Notes: generated from the sequence alone by a model not told the origin. A DNA stretch of 7,299 nucleotides from Micavibrio sp. UBA2020 (GCA_002334985.1 DDBY01000134.1:1-7299), one strand, 5' to 3'; positions 1 through 5,653 are shown, counted from the stretch's first letter. A program made the numbers and translations.

Positions 1-54
1 TCATAAGCGTTTAAAAATATATCCACAGGACAAGACCGCAGAACGAGGACGCCC

Positions 55-498
55 ATGAACAGCCAAAGCACCGCGCAGCAGCCCCCGCAAGACGACGAAA
101 GCGGCCTTGCCGCACGCCGCGCGCCGCCCGTGGTCGATGCGGAGGTTATCGGCGAAGAACCCTCCCCCGCCGCAGACCCGTCCGGCCGCCCCGCATCTGC
201 GCAGGCGGAGGGGGTTATGGCCAAGCTGCAACCCCTGCTGGACACCGCACACCGCGCCTTTACCGAACACCCCGCCGCGGCAGGTGAAACATACTGGCAG
301 CACCTCTGGTTCACGCTCAGCATGGGCGCACGGCTGATGATGGCAGGGTTTGTGATTTTGCTGCATGGCATCTTGCCCTTCACGCTGACCTATACGGGCA
401 GCAACATGCTGAAAAAATGTAATAAAATATTGTCGGAGCGCGCTATCAAGGCGCAAATGCCCTGTGAATCGCCCATGCCTTTTGGCGATAATATCTAA
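55..498 (+). CDS. DUF6356 family single-pass membrane protein with disordered N-terminal extension
   Basis: The protein has 147 residues and unknown function. Residues about 66-130 match the pattern I associate with DUF6356: an RAFTEHPAAAGETYWQH stretch at 67-83, then one hydrophobic helix at about 88-112 ending in LPFTLTYTGS, then a short basic tail. DUF6356 proteins are usually small inner-membrane proteins consisting of little more than this core. Here about 65 residues rich in Pro, Ala, Asp and Glu precede it and look disordered. The ATG at 55 is supported by GAGGA at 45-49 with a 5-base spacer. No promoter can be judged because the window starts 54 bases upstream. The next gene starts 195 bases later on the same strand. 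I see the core motif directly; the family name is from recall, and no biochemical role is known to me. Confidence 0.75.
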   Translation: MNSQSTAQQPPQDDESGLAARRAPPVVDAEVIGEEPSPAADPSGRPASAQAEGVMAKLQPLLDTAHRAFTEHPAAAGETYWQHLWFTLSMGARLMMAGFVILLHGILPFTLTYTGSNMLKKCNKILSERAIKAQMPCESPMPFGDNI

Positions 499-535
499 GC
501 TCTCCCCCTAATCCCCCGCCCCGTTAACCTCTCCG
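499..535 (+). terminator. C-rich, G-poor tract after the DUF6356 gene, possible Rho-dependent termination region
   Basis: Directly after the stop codon the transcript has C runs at 504-508, 513-517 and 519-522 and very few G residues up to about 535. Such C>G stretches resemble rut sites for Rho loading. The opposite strand has the matching G runs (5, 5 and 4). No convincing intrinsic terminator follows: the hairpins GCCTG/CAGGC (554-558 with 567-571) and ACAG/CTGT before TTTTTT (595-600) are short. The Rho assignment is inference. Confidence 0.25.
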
Positions 536-681
536 CGCACGCCGGAGGGAACTGCCTGACTGAATGCAGGCTTGACAGAACATGCCCCCTGTGGTTTTTT
601 GACCCAACATCTTTTTATATTTTTATGAAAATGGATTGCGCGTGACAGGCCACGCCCGCCGCCCGTAAAGCCACAGAGCCC

Positions 682-687
682 GAGGAG
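682..687 (+). promoter_or_regulatory. Ribosome binding site of the Sel1-like protein gene
   Basis: GAGGAG lies 6 bases before the ATG at 694 and fixes the start of the downstream gene. The rest of the 499-693 gap has no clear promoter. The best candidate -35 is TTGACC at 599-604, but only a poor -10 (TTTTAT at 621-626) follows it. Confidence 0.75.
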
Positions 688-693
688 CATCCC

Positions 694-1704
694 ATGAACG
701 AACCTGAAAAAACACCCGATACCGTCCAAGACGACATCACCCCCGCTGCCGCCAACGGCAACCAACCCCTCACCGCCATCGGCGGCACGGCGCAAGAAGA
801 CGCGCCCAAGAAAAAATACGGCTGGGGCAAAAAAGCGCTCAGCATCACTTTCAACATCGCGGCGGGTGCCGCGGCCGCTGCGGCCGCCAAAGCCGTCGTC
901 GCCGTGCCCATGGCGATGATGTCCGCACCGGCCGTTGCAACGCTGCTGGTTTCGTCCTTCGCCGTTGGCGCAGCCATGACCGTCATGTGCCACGCCGGCC
1001 AGACCTACAGCGCCAAGAAAAAAGGTGTTGAAGGCCCGAAATTCTGGACCAAACAAAACCGCAACGTGTTTTTGAAATCCAGCGGCTTCGCCCTTATCGG
1101 CGGCGCGCTGTTTATGGGTTTTGGCGAAGTCATGGATAAATTCTTCGCCCCCACGCCCGATGCAACGCCCACCGCGCCCGTCGAAGTGAAGCCGGAACCC
1201 GCCGTTATCGCCACGCCCGAGCCCGCCCCCGTGGTCGAGCAAGTTATCGCAGCGCCCGTCCCCGTGCCGTGCCCGACGCCGATGGAATCTTTCAGCGCGC
1301 TGATTGACGGCCATAGCGTGTCCGAGCGTGTCAGCGATGCCATCGCCCGCGCAGGTTCCGACAATGCCCGCGTCGCGGCGCAGGGGGCAAAAGACCTTGC
1401 CTTCTTCGCCTTCAACGGCTTTGACGGCGTGCCGAAAGACCCCACCGTTGCTGCTGGCCTGTTCCAGCAAGCAGCCGAAGCCGGCAACGTACAAGCCAAA
1501 ATCGACCTGCTTTATATGCAGTTCCACGGTCTTGGCGGCGTGACGGCCAACCCGTCCGCGGCGCTTTCTGCCATGAACGACATCGGCACCCCGCGCGCCG
1601 AAATGTTCGTCCAGCAATGGGGTGGCGCCGACAAAATCACCGAACGCGTCGCGTTCGATGCGAAGGCTATCCTCTCCGGCGTCAAACTCTGCCCGACGCC
1701 GTAA
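694..1704 (+). CDS. Membrane-anchored protein with C-terminal Sel1-like repeats
   Basis: The protein has 336 residues in four parts. Residues 1-45 are polar and probably disordered. Residues about 50-146 hold hydrophobic Ala/Gly/Val-rich segments (about 54-100, then 130-146) separated by a basic stretch KKKGVEGPKFWTKQNRN. Residues 152-196 are a Pro/Ala/Val-rich linker. Residues about 226-300 contain two Sel1-like (TPR-related) repeats: the first has GVPKDPTVAAGLFQQAAEAGN at its core and the second has GLGGVTANPSAALSAM. Sel1 repeats usually mediate protein-protein contacts, often in envelope or signalling proteins, so the linker probably projects this domain from the inner membrane. There is no cleavable signal peptide at the very N-terminus. 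It has a strong ribosome binding site, is followed by a bidirectional terminator, and converges with the DUF1491 gene. I do not recognise a named family, and the partner is unknown. Confidence 0.7.
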   Translation: MNEPEKTPDTVQDDITPAAANGNQPLTAIGGTAQEDAPKKKYGWGKKALSITFNIAAGAAAAAAAKAVVAVPMAMMSAPAVATLLVSSFAVGAAMTVMCHAGQTYSAKKKGVEGPKFWTKQNRNVFLKSSGFALIGGALFMGFGEVMDKFFAPTPDATPTAPVEVKPEPAVIATPEPAPVVEQVIAAPVPVPCPTPMESFSALIDGHSVSERVSDAIARAGSDNARVAAQGAKDLAFFAFNGFDGVPKDPTVAAGLFQQAAEAGNVQAKIDLLYMQFHGLGGVTANPSAALSAMNDIGTPRAEMFVQQWGGADKITERVAFDAKAILSGVKLCPTP

Positions 1705-1721
1705 GGTTTATAAAAGCCAAC

Positions 1722-1755
1722 AAAAAAGCCGGCCTGTCAAAAGGCCGGCTTTTTT
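1722..1755. terminator. Bidirectional intrinsic terminator
   Basis: This is a perfect 14-bp inverted repeat, AAAAAAGCCGGCCT (1722-1735) and AGGCCGGCTTTTTT (1742-1755), around a 6-base loop. It gives a GC-rich stem and a run of six U in either direction. It lies 17 bases after the stop of the Sel1-like gene and 14 bases beyond the stop of the DUF1491 gene, so it can end both convergent transcripts. Confidence 0.95.
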
Positions 1756-1769
1756 GTTTCTCACGCACA

Positions 1770-2132
1770 TTAGAAAATCTTCCCCTCGAACGGGTTTTTG
1801 CCTGCGGGGTCTTCGACCTCCACCACCCAGACGTCGGGGTCGCGGGAAATGGCGCGTTTGATATATTCATCGGCGCGGCGCTCATCGACGGGGGCGTCGT
1901 CAAAAACCTTCATCCAGCCCATGGCGCCGTCCATATCCCGTGTCTGGTTGAGCAAAAAGCAACCGAGTGTACGCATACCTTCGCGCATCACGATTTTCAC
2001 CATGACCGTGCCCGCGGCATAGGCCCCCTTGTGCACGACATAAACGGGAATGGCCGCGCTGATGCAGCGGCGGATATGCGCATCGACCCAAAGTCCGGTG
2101 GGCAGGCGTTCGTCTTCGCTTGGCGCGCACAT
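1770..2132 (-). CDS. DUF1491 family protein
   Basis: The protein has 120 residues and unknown function. It matches the DUF1491 pattern I know from Alphaproteobacteria: an early LWVDAHIRRC stretch (14-23), a central block resembling a beta sheet, GAYAAGTVMVKI...RTLGCFLLNQ (36-63), and a C-terminal EYIKRAISRDPDVWVVEVED (89-108), the most typical part of the family. It has no signal peptide or membrane segment, so it should be cytoplasmic. The ATG at 2132 lies 5 bases beyond the fur stop codon, which indicates translation from a shared transcript. The upstream Shine-Dalgarno sequence is weak (GAAGAA), which fits translational coupling. The neighbouring Fur regulator hints at a stress or metal link, but that is only guilt by association. 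Confidence 0.8.
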   Translation of the reverse strand: MCAPSEDERLPTGLWVDAHIRRCISAAIPVYVVHKGAYAAGTVMVKIVMREGMRTLGCFLLNQTRDMDGAMGWMKVFDDAPVDERRADEYIKRAISRDPDVWVVEVEDPAGKNPFEGKIF

Positions 2133-2137
2133 GTAGA

Positions 2138-2578
2138 TTATTTCTTCAGCTTGTGGCCGAACATCTCGAAGGTATGGTCAACCATCTGATAGCCGAGGTC
2201 GGCGGCAATTTTGTTGATAAGCGCGACCAGCTCTTCGCTCTGGAATTCCACAACCTGCCCCGTCTCGGTATCGACGAGGTGGTAGTGATGGCCATGGTCC
2301 ACTTCAAAGCGGGCGGAGCTGTCCTTGAAATCATGCTTCAGAACCAGCCCCAGCTCGTTCAAAAGGCCGAGGGTACGGTAAACCGTCGCGATGCTGATGG
2401 AGCTATCCACCTGACGCGCCCGCTCGCACAGCGTCTCGACCGAGGGGTGGTCTTCGGATTCTTCAAGAACCTTCAAAATCACCTTGCGTTGGTCGGTGAT
2501 TTTAAGGCCGGCTTCGGTACATTTTTGCAGCAACATAGACATGCTTATTTTATAACCGAAACGGTCCGTCTTGGCCAT
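2138..2578 (-). CDS. fur: Fur/Mur-family metal-responsive transcriptional repressor
   Basis: The protein has 146 residues, the normal length for Fur. The N-terminal winged helix includes GLKITDQRKVIL (24-35), SEDHPSVETL (41-50) and the recognition-helix signature SISIATVYRTLGLLNELGLV (60-79). The dimerisation half holds metal-ligand candidates: HDF at 82-84, the ARFEVDHGHHYHLVD block (89-103) with His95, His97, His98 and His100, Glu111, and His135 in MVDHTFEMFG. The CxxC structural-zinc motif of enterobacterial Fur, which would follow the HHYH block, is absent, as in many alphaproteobacterial Fur and manganese-responsive Mur proteins. The metal sensed (Fe or Mn) therefore cannot be told from sequence. 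It lacks the heme-binding features of Irr. It is 24 bases from the kinase stop and 5 bases from the DUF1491 start. No strong Shine-Dalgarno precedes the ATG at 2578; ATGs at codons 13 and 15 are alternative starts. Confidence 0.9.
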   Translation of the reverse strand: MAKTDRFGYKISMSMLLQKCTEAGLKITDQRKVILKVLEESEDHPSVETLCERARQVDSSISIATVYRTLGLLNELGLVLKHDFKDSSARFEVDHGHHYHLVDTETGQVVEFQSEELVALINKIAADLGYQMVDHTFEMFGHKLKK

Positions 2579-2602
2579 AGGCGTTTTTGGGGATTTTCCC
2601 TT

Positions 2603-4186
2603 TTATTCAAGCGGGATAGCCTTTGCGGGAATCACGCGGAACGCTGGAAACGACATGGTGACGGTCGTCCCCATCCCCTCGCGGGAGCTGAGGGAGATAT
2701 GCCCATCGTGCAATTCAACCATCGCCTTGGCCAGCGGCAAACCCAGCCCCGTGCCCTGCCCTTTGTAGCTGCGCGGGTCACCCACCTGACCGAAAGGCTC
2801 CATCACATAGCGCAGCTTGTCTTCGGGGATGCCGGCGCCGTGGTCGGCGATTTCGATGACAAGGCTGTTGTCGTTGCTGATGCGCGCGGACACGGCGACA
2901 TCTGTGCCGGGCGGGGAGAATTTAACCGCGTTCGATACCAGATTGATAAGTATCTGGCGCAAAAGCCGCTGGTCGCCTTTGATGAAGGGCAAATCGGCCG
3001 GAATATCGGTGCGCAAGCCGACCTGTGCCGCCTGCGCGCGCGGCAGCATGATACGCCCGACGGAGCGCATGACATCATCGACCGCAACCTCGGTTTCCAT
3101 CAAATTGACCTTGCCCGCCTCAATCTTGGACATGTCGAGCACGTCGTTGATGATGTCGAGCAAATGACGCGCGCTGAAATGGATATCGCCGATATATTCT
3201 TCGTACTTCGGGTTGGATATGGCGCCGAAGGTTTCGTTCTTTATCATCTCGGAAAAGCCGATGATGGCGTTGAGCGGATTGCGCAGCTCGTGGCTCATAT
3301 TCGCAAGGAAGGACGATTTCGCCCTATTCGCCACATCGGCGTCCTGCTTGGCACGGCGGAGCTTGCGCATCATGTTCTTACGTTCCGTCACATCGCGGAT
3401 GGTCGAAACCATGAAACGGCGTTTTTGCGACAGCTCCATCAGCGCCGTTGTGACCACCACATCGGCGGCAGCGCCGTCTTTTTTGAGAATACGCACTTCG
3501 CGCGTGCCGTGACGGCCCTTTTGCATGAAAGCGGCATAAAGCTTGCGCGAAATCGACTGGTCATCATCGGGGATAAGCAGCGTGAAATCCTCACCCAGCA
3601 AATCTTCGCGCGACCATTCGTAATCGGCCAGAAAGGTATCATTCACCCGCACAATCCGGCCATGGTGGTCGGTAACCACAATACCAAGCCCGCTGGCATC
3701 GAACAGCGAGGTCAGCAGCATGATGGCATCGTCACGCTCCCGCTGCAGCTGCGCGCTGTCCAGCGTATCGGGGCGCGCCATGACGTCGATATAACGCACG
3801 CGTCCTTCGGCATCGATAACGGGGTTGAAAATAAATGCCTGCATCTTCAGCCCCGATGCCGTGCGCGGCACAGCATTGAAGGTGACCGCGCGGCGTACCT
3901 TCAGGCAGGACAGGAAAGATTGTTCAATCTGGTCGGCCACCGTGCTGGAAAACAAATCGCGGGCGCTGCGCCCCACCATGTCTTCACGCTGCATTTCAAA
4001 ATACTGCGCGGCCACGGCATTCACCTCGGCAAAGATAAAACGGCCGTCCGCCTCCACCGACATCACCATGCGCGCCACAGGCGCCGCAAGGAACATCAGA
4101 CGGAAATCTGTATCCGGTACGAATCCTGTGATGTTGCTATGAGGTTCGGAAATGGTCATGAAACGCCGGGCTGCAATGGAAGACAC
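2603..4186 (-). CDS. Soluble PAS-PAS sensor histidine kinase
   Basis: The protein has 527 residues from GTG 4186. I chose that start because AAGGTAGG sits about 6 bases before it; ATG 4159 is the alternative, and the frame also stays open to TTG 4237. Two PAS domains lie at about 26-138 and 156-268. A basic coiled linker follows, then HisKA with the H box SFLANMSHELRNP (292-304, phospho-acceptor His299) and the DIHFSARHLLDIINDVLDMSKIEAGK helix (334-359). The HATPase_c domain has an N box LINLVSNAVKF (Asn419), a G1 box DHGAGI (448-453), an F box EPFGQ (463-467) and a G2 box GQGTGLGL (476-483). All catalytic boxes are intact. There is no transmembrane segment and no receiver domain, so it should sense a cytoplasmic cue and signal to a response regulator encoded elsewhere. 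The HisKA region resembles the alphaproteobacterial PleC/DivJ/PdhS group, but orthology is not established. It is the first gene of the probable kinase-fur-DUF1491 operon. Confidence 0.9.
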   Translation of the reverse strand: MSSIAARRFMTISEPHSNITGFVPDTDFRLMFLAAPVARMVMSVEADGRFIFAEVNAVAAQYFEMQREDMVGRSARDLFSSTVADQIEQSFLSCLKVRRAVTFNAVPRTASGLKMQAFIFNPVIDAEGRVRYIDVMARPDTLDSAQLQRERDDAIMLLTSLFDASGLGIVVTDHHGRIVRVNDTFLADYEWSREDLLGEDFTLLIPDDDQSISRKLYAAFMQKGRHGTREVRILKKDGAAADVVVTTALMELSQKRRFMVSTIRDVTERKNMMRKLRRAKQDADVANRAKSSFLANMSHELRNPLNAIIGFSEMIKNETFGAISNPKYEEYIGDIHFSARHLLDIINDVLDMSKIEAGKVNLMETEVAVDDVMRSVGRIMLPRAQAAQVGLRTDIPADLPFIKGDQRLLRQILINLVSNAVKFSPPGTDVAVSARISNDNSLVIEIADHGAGIPEDKLRYVMEPFGQVGDPRSYKGQGTGLGLPLAKAMVELHDGHISLSSREGMGTTVTMSFPAFRVIPAKAIPLE

Positions 4187-4193
4187 GAAACAC

Positions 4194-4208
4194 CTACCTT
4201 TTTGGTAG
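4194..4208 (-). promoter_or_regulatory. Inverted repeat overlapping the histidine kinase ribosome binding site
   Basis: On the minus strand CTACC-AAAAA-GGTAG forms a perfect 5-bp stem with a 5-base loop. Its right arm contains the AAGG/GGTAGG ribosome binding sequence of the kinase GTG start at 4186. In mRNA this could partly mask the binding site. The stem is short, so any regulatory effect is inference. Confidence 0.4.
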
Positions 4209-4257
4209 CATGTAAATAACAAAAAACTGGTTAACAAAACCTTTCCAGCGCCGCGTT

Positions 4258-4271
4258 AAAAACATGTTTTT
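4258..4271. repeat. Perfect 14-bp palindrome AAAAACATGTTTTT
   Basis: This is an uninterrupted palindrome in the kinase upstream region, about 75 bases before the GTG start. It is a possible operator, but A/T-rich palindromes arise easily in AT-rich DNA. No regulator is assigned. Confidence 0.35.
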
Positions 4272-4282
4272 TCCTGAAAAAG

Positions 4283-4311
4283 CATATACTTAAACAACCG
4301 TACAAAAACAA
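4283..4311 (-). promoter_or_regulatory. Weak candidate promoter for the histidine kinase operon
   Basis: Reading on the minus strand, TTGTTT (4311-4306) and TATATG (4288-4283) are separated by 17 bases. The match to sigma-70 consensus is moderate (3/6 and 4/6). It is the best spaced pair I found upstream of the kinase, but it remains tentative. Confidence 0.25.
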
Positions 4312-4314
4312 ATT

Positions 4315-4323
4315 TTATCCACA
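4315..4323 (+). promoter_or_regulatory. Consensus DnaA-box 9-mer TTATCCACA
   Basis: This is an exact match to the strong DnaA box, located in AT-rich DNA between the kinase and the small gene. A single box does not make an origin. It may be a DnaA-controlled promoter element or chance. Confidence 0.35.
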
Positions 4324-4346
4324 TCCCGTTTATTGACATAATCAAT

Positions 4347-4375
4347 TTGACAGGGGTACATAAATACCTTATAAA
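4347..4375 (+). promoter_or_regulatory. Near-consensus sigma-70 promoter of the 55-residue protein gene
   Basis: TTGACA (4347-4352) and TATAAA (4370-4375) are separated by exactly 17 bases, giving a predicted start near 4382 and a 5' leader of about 48 bases. A second TTGACA lies 14 bases upstream at 4333-4338, inside the inverted repeat ATTGA/TCAAT (4332-4336 and 4342-4346). This is the best promoter in the window and implies strong expression unless repressed. Confidence 0.8.
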
Positions 4376-4380
4376 GTTTA

Positions 4381-4395
4381 TGCGAATGGTTCGCA
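4381..4395 (+). promoter_or_regulatory. Palindrome TGCGAA-TGG-TTCGCA at the predicted transcription start
   Basis: A perfect 6-bp inverted repeat with a 3-base centre covers the predicted +1 region. As DNA it could be an operator. Read as 7-1-7 half-sites (TGCGAAT-G-GTTCGCA) it loosely resembles Fur-type sites. As RNA it would form a stable hairpin at the 5' end of the transcript. Its position is clear; its role is inference. Confidence 0.5.
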
Positions 4396-4429
4396 AAAAG
4401 CACTCACTTGAACACAAGGAGCGACACAC

Positions 4430-4597
4430 ATGAACTCTTTCGACCGACAGTTCCAACAGCGTCTGGAATTCATCTTCAAAAAGGCGGAAATCGACCAGCG
4501 CGTCGAAGCTGAACGCAAGGCCGCCCGCGAAGCGCAAAACCAGAACGACAGCAGCGCCAAGCCCTGCCCGAAGAAAGACGCACCGAAGCCGCGCTAA
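4430..4597 (+). CDS. Small charged hypothetical protein, 55 residues
   Basis: The protein begins MNSFDRQFQQRLEFIFKKAE and ends PKKDAPKPR. Residues about 3-38 look like one amphipathic, heavily charged helix (many Glu, Arg, Lys, Gln and Ala). Residues 39-55 form a polar Lys/Pro tail with a single Cys at 46. There is no signal peptide or membrane segment. Evidence that it is real: AAGGAG at 4416-4421 lies 8 bases before the ATG, a near-consensus promoter lies upstream, and an intrinsic terminator follows. It is a single-gene unit, divergent from the kinase operon. I do not recognise the family. A small helical protein of this type could bind a protein or nucleic acid, but no function can be assigned. 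Confidence 0.75.
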   Translation: MNSFDRQFQQRLEFIFKKAEIDQRVEAERKAAREAQNQNDSSAKPCPKKDAPKPR

Positions 4598-4672
4598 CCC
4601 CGCGATTGACAGGGCGCACGGAAAATTCCGCCGCGCCCGTGCCAATAAAAAGACGACAGACTTAAATGCTTG

Positions 4673-4711
4673 ACCGCCCAACGGCTAAAATCGTGAGGGC
4701 GGTTTTGTTTT
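4673..4711 (+). terminator. Intrinsic terminator downstream of the 55-residue gene
   Basis: ACCGCCC (4673-4679) pairs with GGGCGGT (4697-4703), and an inner ACG/CGT pair (4681-4683 with 4692-4694) shortens the loop. TTTTGTTTT follows. A further imperfect hairpin, GGGCGC-CGG/CCG-GCGCCC (4612-4638), lies between the stop codon and this terminator and has no U run. Confidence 0.8.
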
Positions 4712-4735
4712 GTGCGGGTTTTTAGGGATGCGGCG

Positions 4736-5653
4736 TTAAACGCCGTCTTTGCTGCGGTCACGCGCGAATTGCGCCAAGGCAGACAGTTCGCGGTATTCGG
4801 AAATGCGGTTGCCGCCGCCGCGTTTGGATTCCATCAAGGCCTGCTTGGCATAGCCGACGCAAACATCGGGCTTTTCACGCTGGATGGCTTCGGCGATGCC
4901 GAAAGACGCCGTGACTTTCAGCTTCTCCCCCGTTTGCATGAACACGGGGTTGTTTTCAATCTCCCCGCGCAGGCGGTCCATGACGGAGCAGGCATCCATG
5001 AATTCGACATGCTTGAGCACAAGGATATATTCCCCCTTGCCCAGATAATACGCATCGTCGAAAGAGCGCACGGTGCGCGCAACAACCTGCGCCACGGCGG
5101 CATAAATCAAATCCATCCCGCGGCGGTCGTATTTTTGCGAAAGCGCTTCGAGGTTATCAATCTCGATATTCGCGATGCTGAAAGATGTGCCCTTGCGGTC
5201 GAAACGGTCTTGTTCGCGTTTGATGTCGTTGCGCATGCCGGCAATGGTGCGCAGCCCCGTCACAGGGTCAACGGCGGTCGACGAGTCTGCCAAGTCCTGC
5301 TGCAAACGGCGGATGTGGTTGATGAAGTTATCGCATTGGTTTTCAATGCCGTCATAAAGCGCCAGCGTCGGCGCGGCGCCGCCCGCGCAATGCTCCAATA
5401 TCAAACGCGCGGCTTTGCACATTTCTTCGTGCGCATGCACCAGACGTTCCACCACTGCGCGGTCAACCGTGCCGCGGTCTGCTTCGCGCTTGCACCATAT
5501 CAACATGGCCGAAGGTGCGTTTGCATCTGCCGGCCGCGCTTGCGAACCCGGAAAGAAACATTGGCGGATGATTTCGTTACGCCAATCAAGGATGGTCTCG
5601 ATTTCCGAGACAATCATGTCTGTCGAAATAACCTGGGCGTATGAAACGGCCAC
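4736..5653 (-). CDS. Degenerate GGDEF-domain protein, probably not an active diguanylate cyclase
   Basis: The protein has 305 residues from GTG 5653, supported by AAGGGG with a 6-base spacer; ATG 5617 is a weaker alternative. The N-terminal half (about 10-122) is all-helical with no membrane segment and loosely resembles a CZB-type sensor bundle. The GGDEF domain (about 125-288) starts with DPVTGL (129-134) and ends with TASFGIAEA (248-256) and ALMESKRGGGNRIS (272-285). Its signature is GKGEY (205-209) in place of GG[DE]EF. The metal Asp of the DID motif is Glu164, and the guanine-binding Asn of the ND pair is Ser172. Active cyclases need these residues, so this is likely a non-catalytic regulator that binds a nucleotide or a protein partner. 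No EAL domain or I-site RxxD is evident before the signature. It lies 148 bases downstream of tgt with its own -10 element. Confidence 0.85.
   Translation of the reverse strand: MAVSYAQVISTDMIVSEIETILDWRNEIIRQCFFPGSQARPADANAPSAMLIWCKREADRGTVDRAVVERLVHAHEEMCKAARLILEHCAGGAAPTLALYDGIENQCDNFINHIRRLQQDLADSSTAVDPVTGLRTIAGMRNDIKREQDRFDRKGTSFSIANIEIDNLEALSQKYDRRGMDLIYAAVAQVVARTVRSFDDAYYLGKGEYILVLKHVEFMDACSVMDRLRGEIENNPVFMQTGEKLKVTASFGIAEAIQREKPDVCVGYAKQALMESKRGGGNRISEYRELSALAQFARDRSKDGV

Noticed and set aside
508..1617. 369-codon minus-strand open frame over the Sel1-like gene
   Set aside because: Gly/Arg/His-rich with no motif. The plus-strand frame has a good ribosome site, membrane segments, Sel1-like repeats and a terminator.
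2120..4219. 699-codon open frame on the plus strand, antisense to the kinase and fur
   Set aside because: The minus-strand frames contain full kinase and Fur motifs. The antisense frame is His/Arg-rich with no domain and is explained by GC-biased codon positions of the real genes.
4186..4237. TTG start for the kinase at 4237
   Set aside because: The extra segment has no ribosome site and overlaps AT-rich promoter-like DNA; GTG 4186 has AAGGTAGG at good spacing.
4187..4429. Replication origin, suggested by a DnaA box plus AT-rich DNA
   Set aside because: There is only one perfect box, no cluster of boxes, and no dnaA, parAB or other origin-linked genes nearby.
4256..4681. Minus-strand open frame over the 55-residue gene and the intergenic region
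   Set aside because: It has no ribosome site or motif and runs against a strong promoter, ribosome site and terminator on the plus strand.
4712..5644. 310-codon plus-strand open frame over the GGDEF gene
   Set aside because: It is the antisense shadow of a recognisable GGDEF domain.
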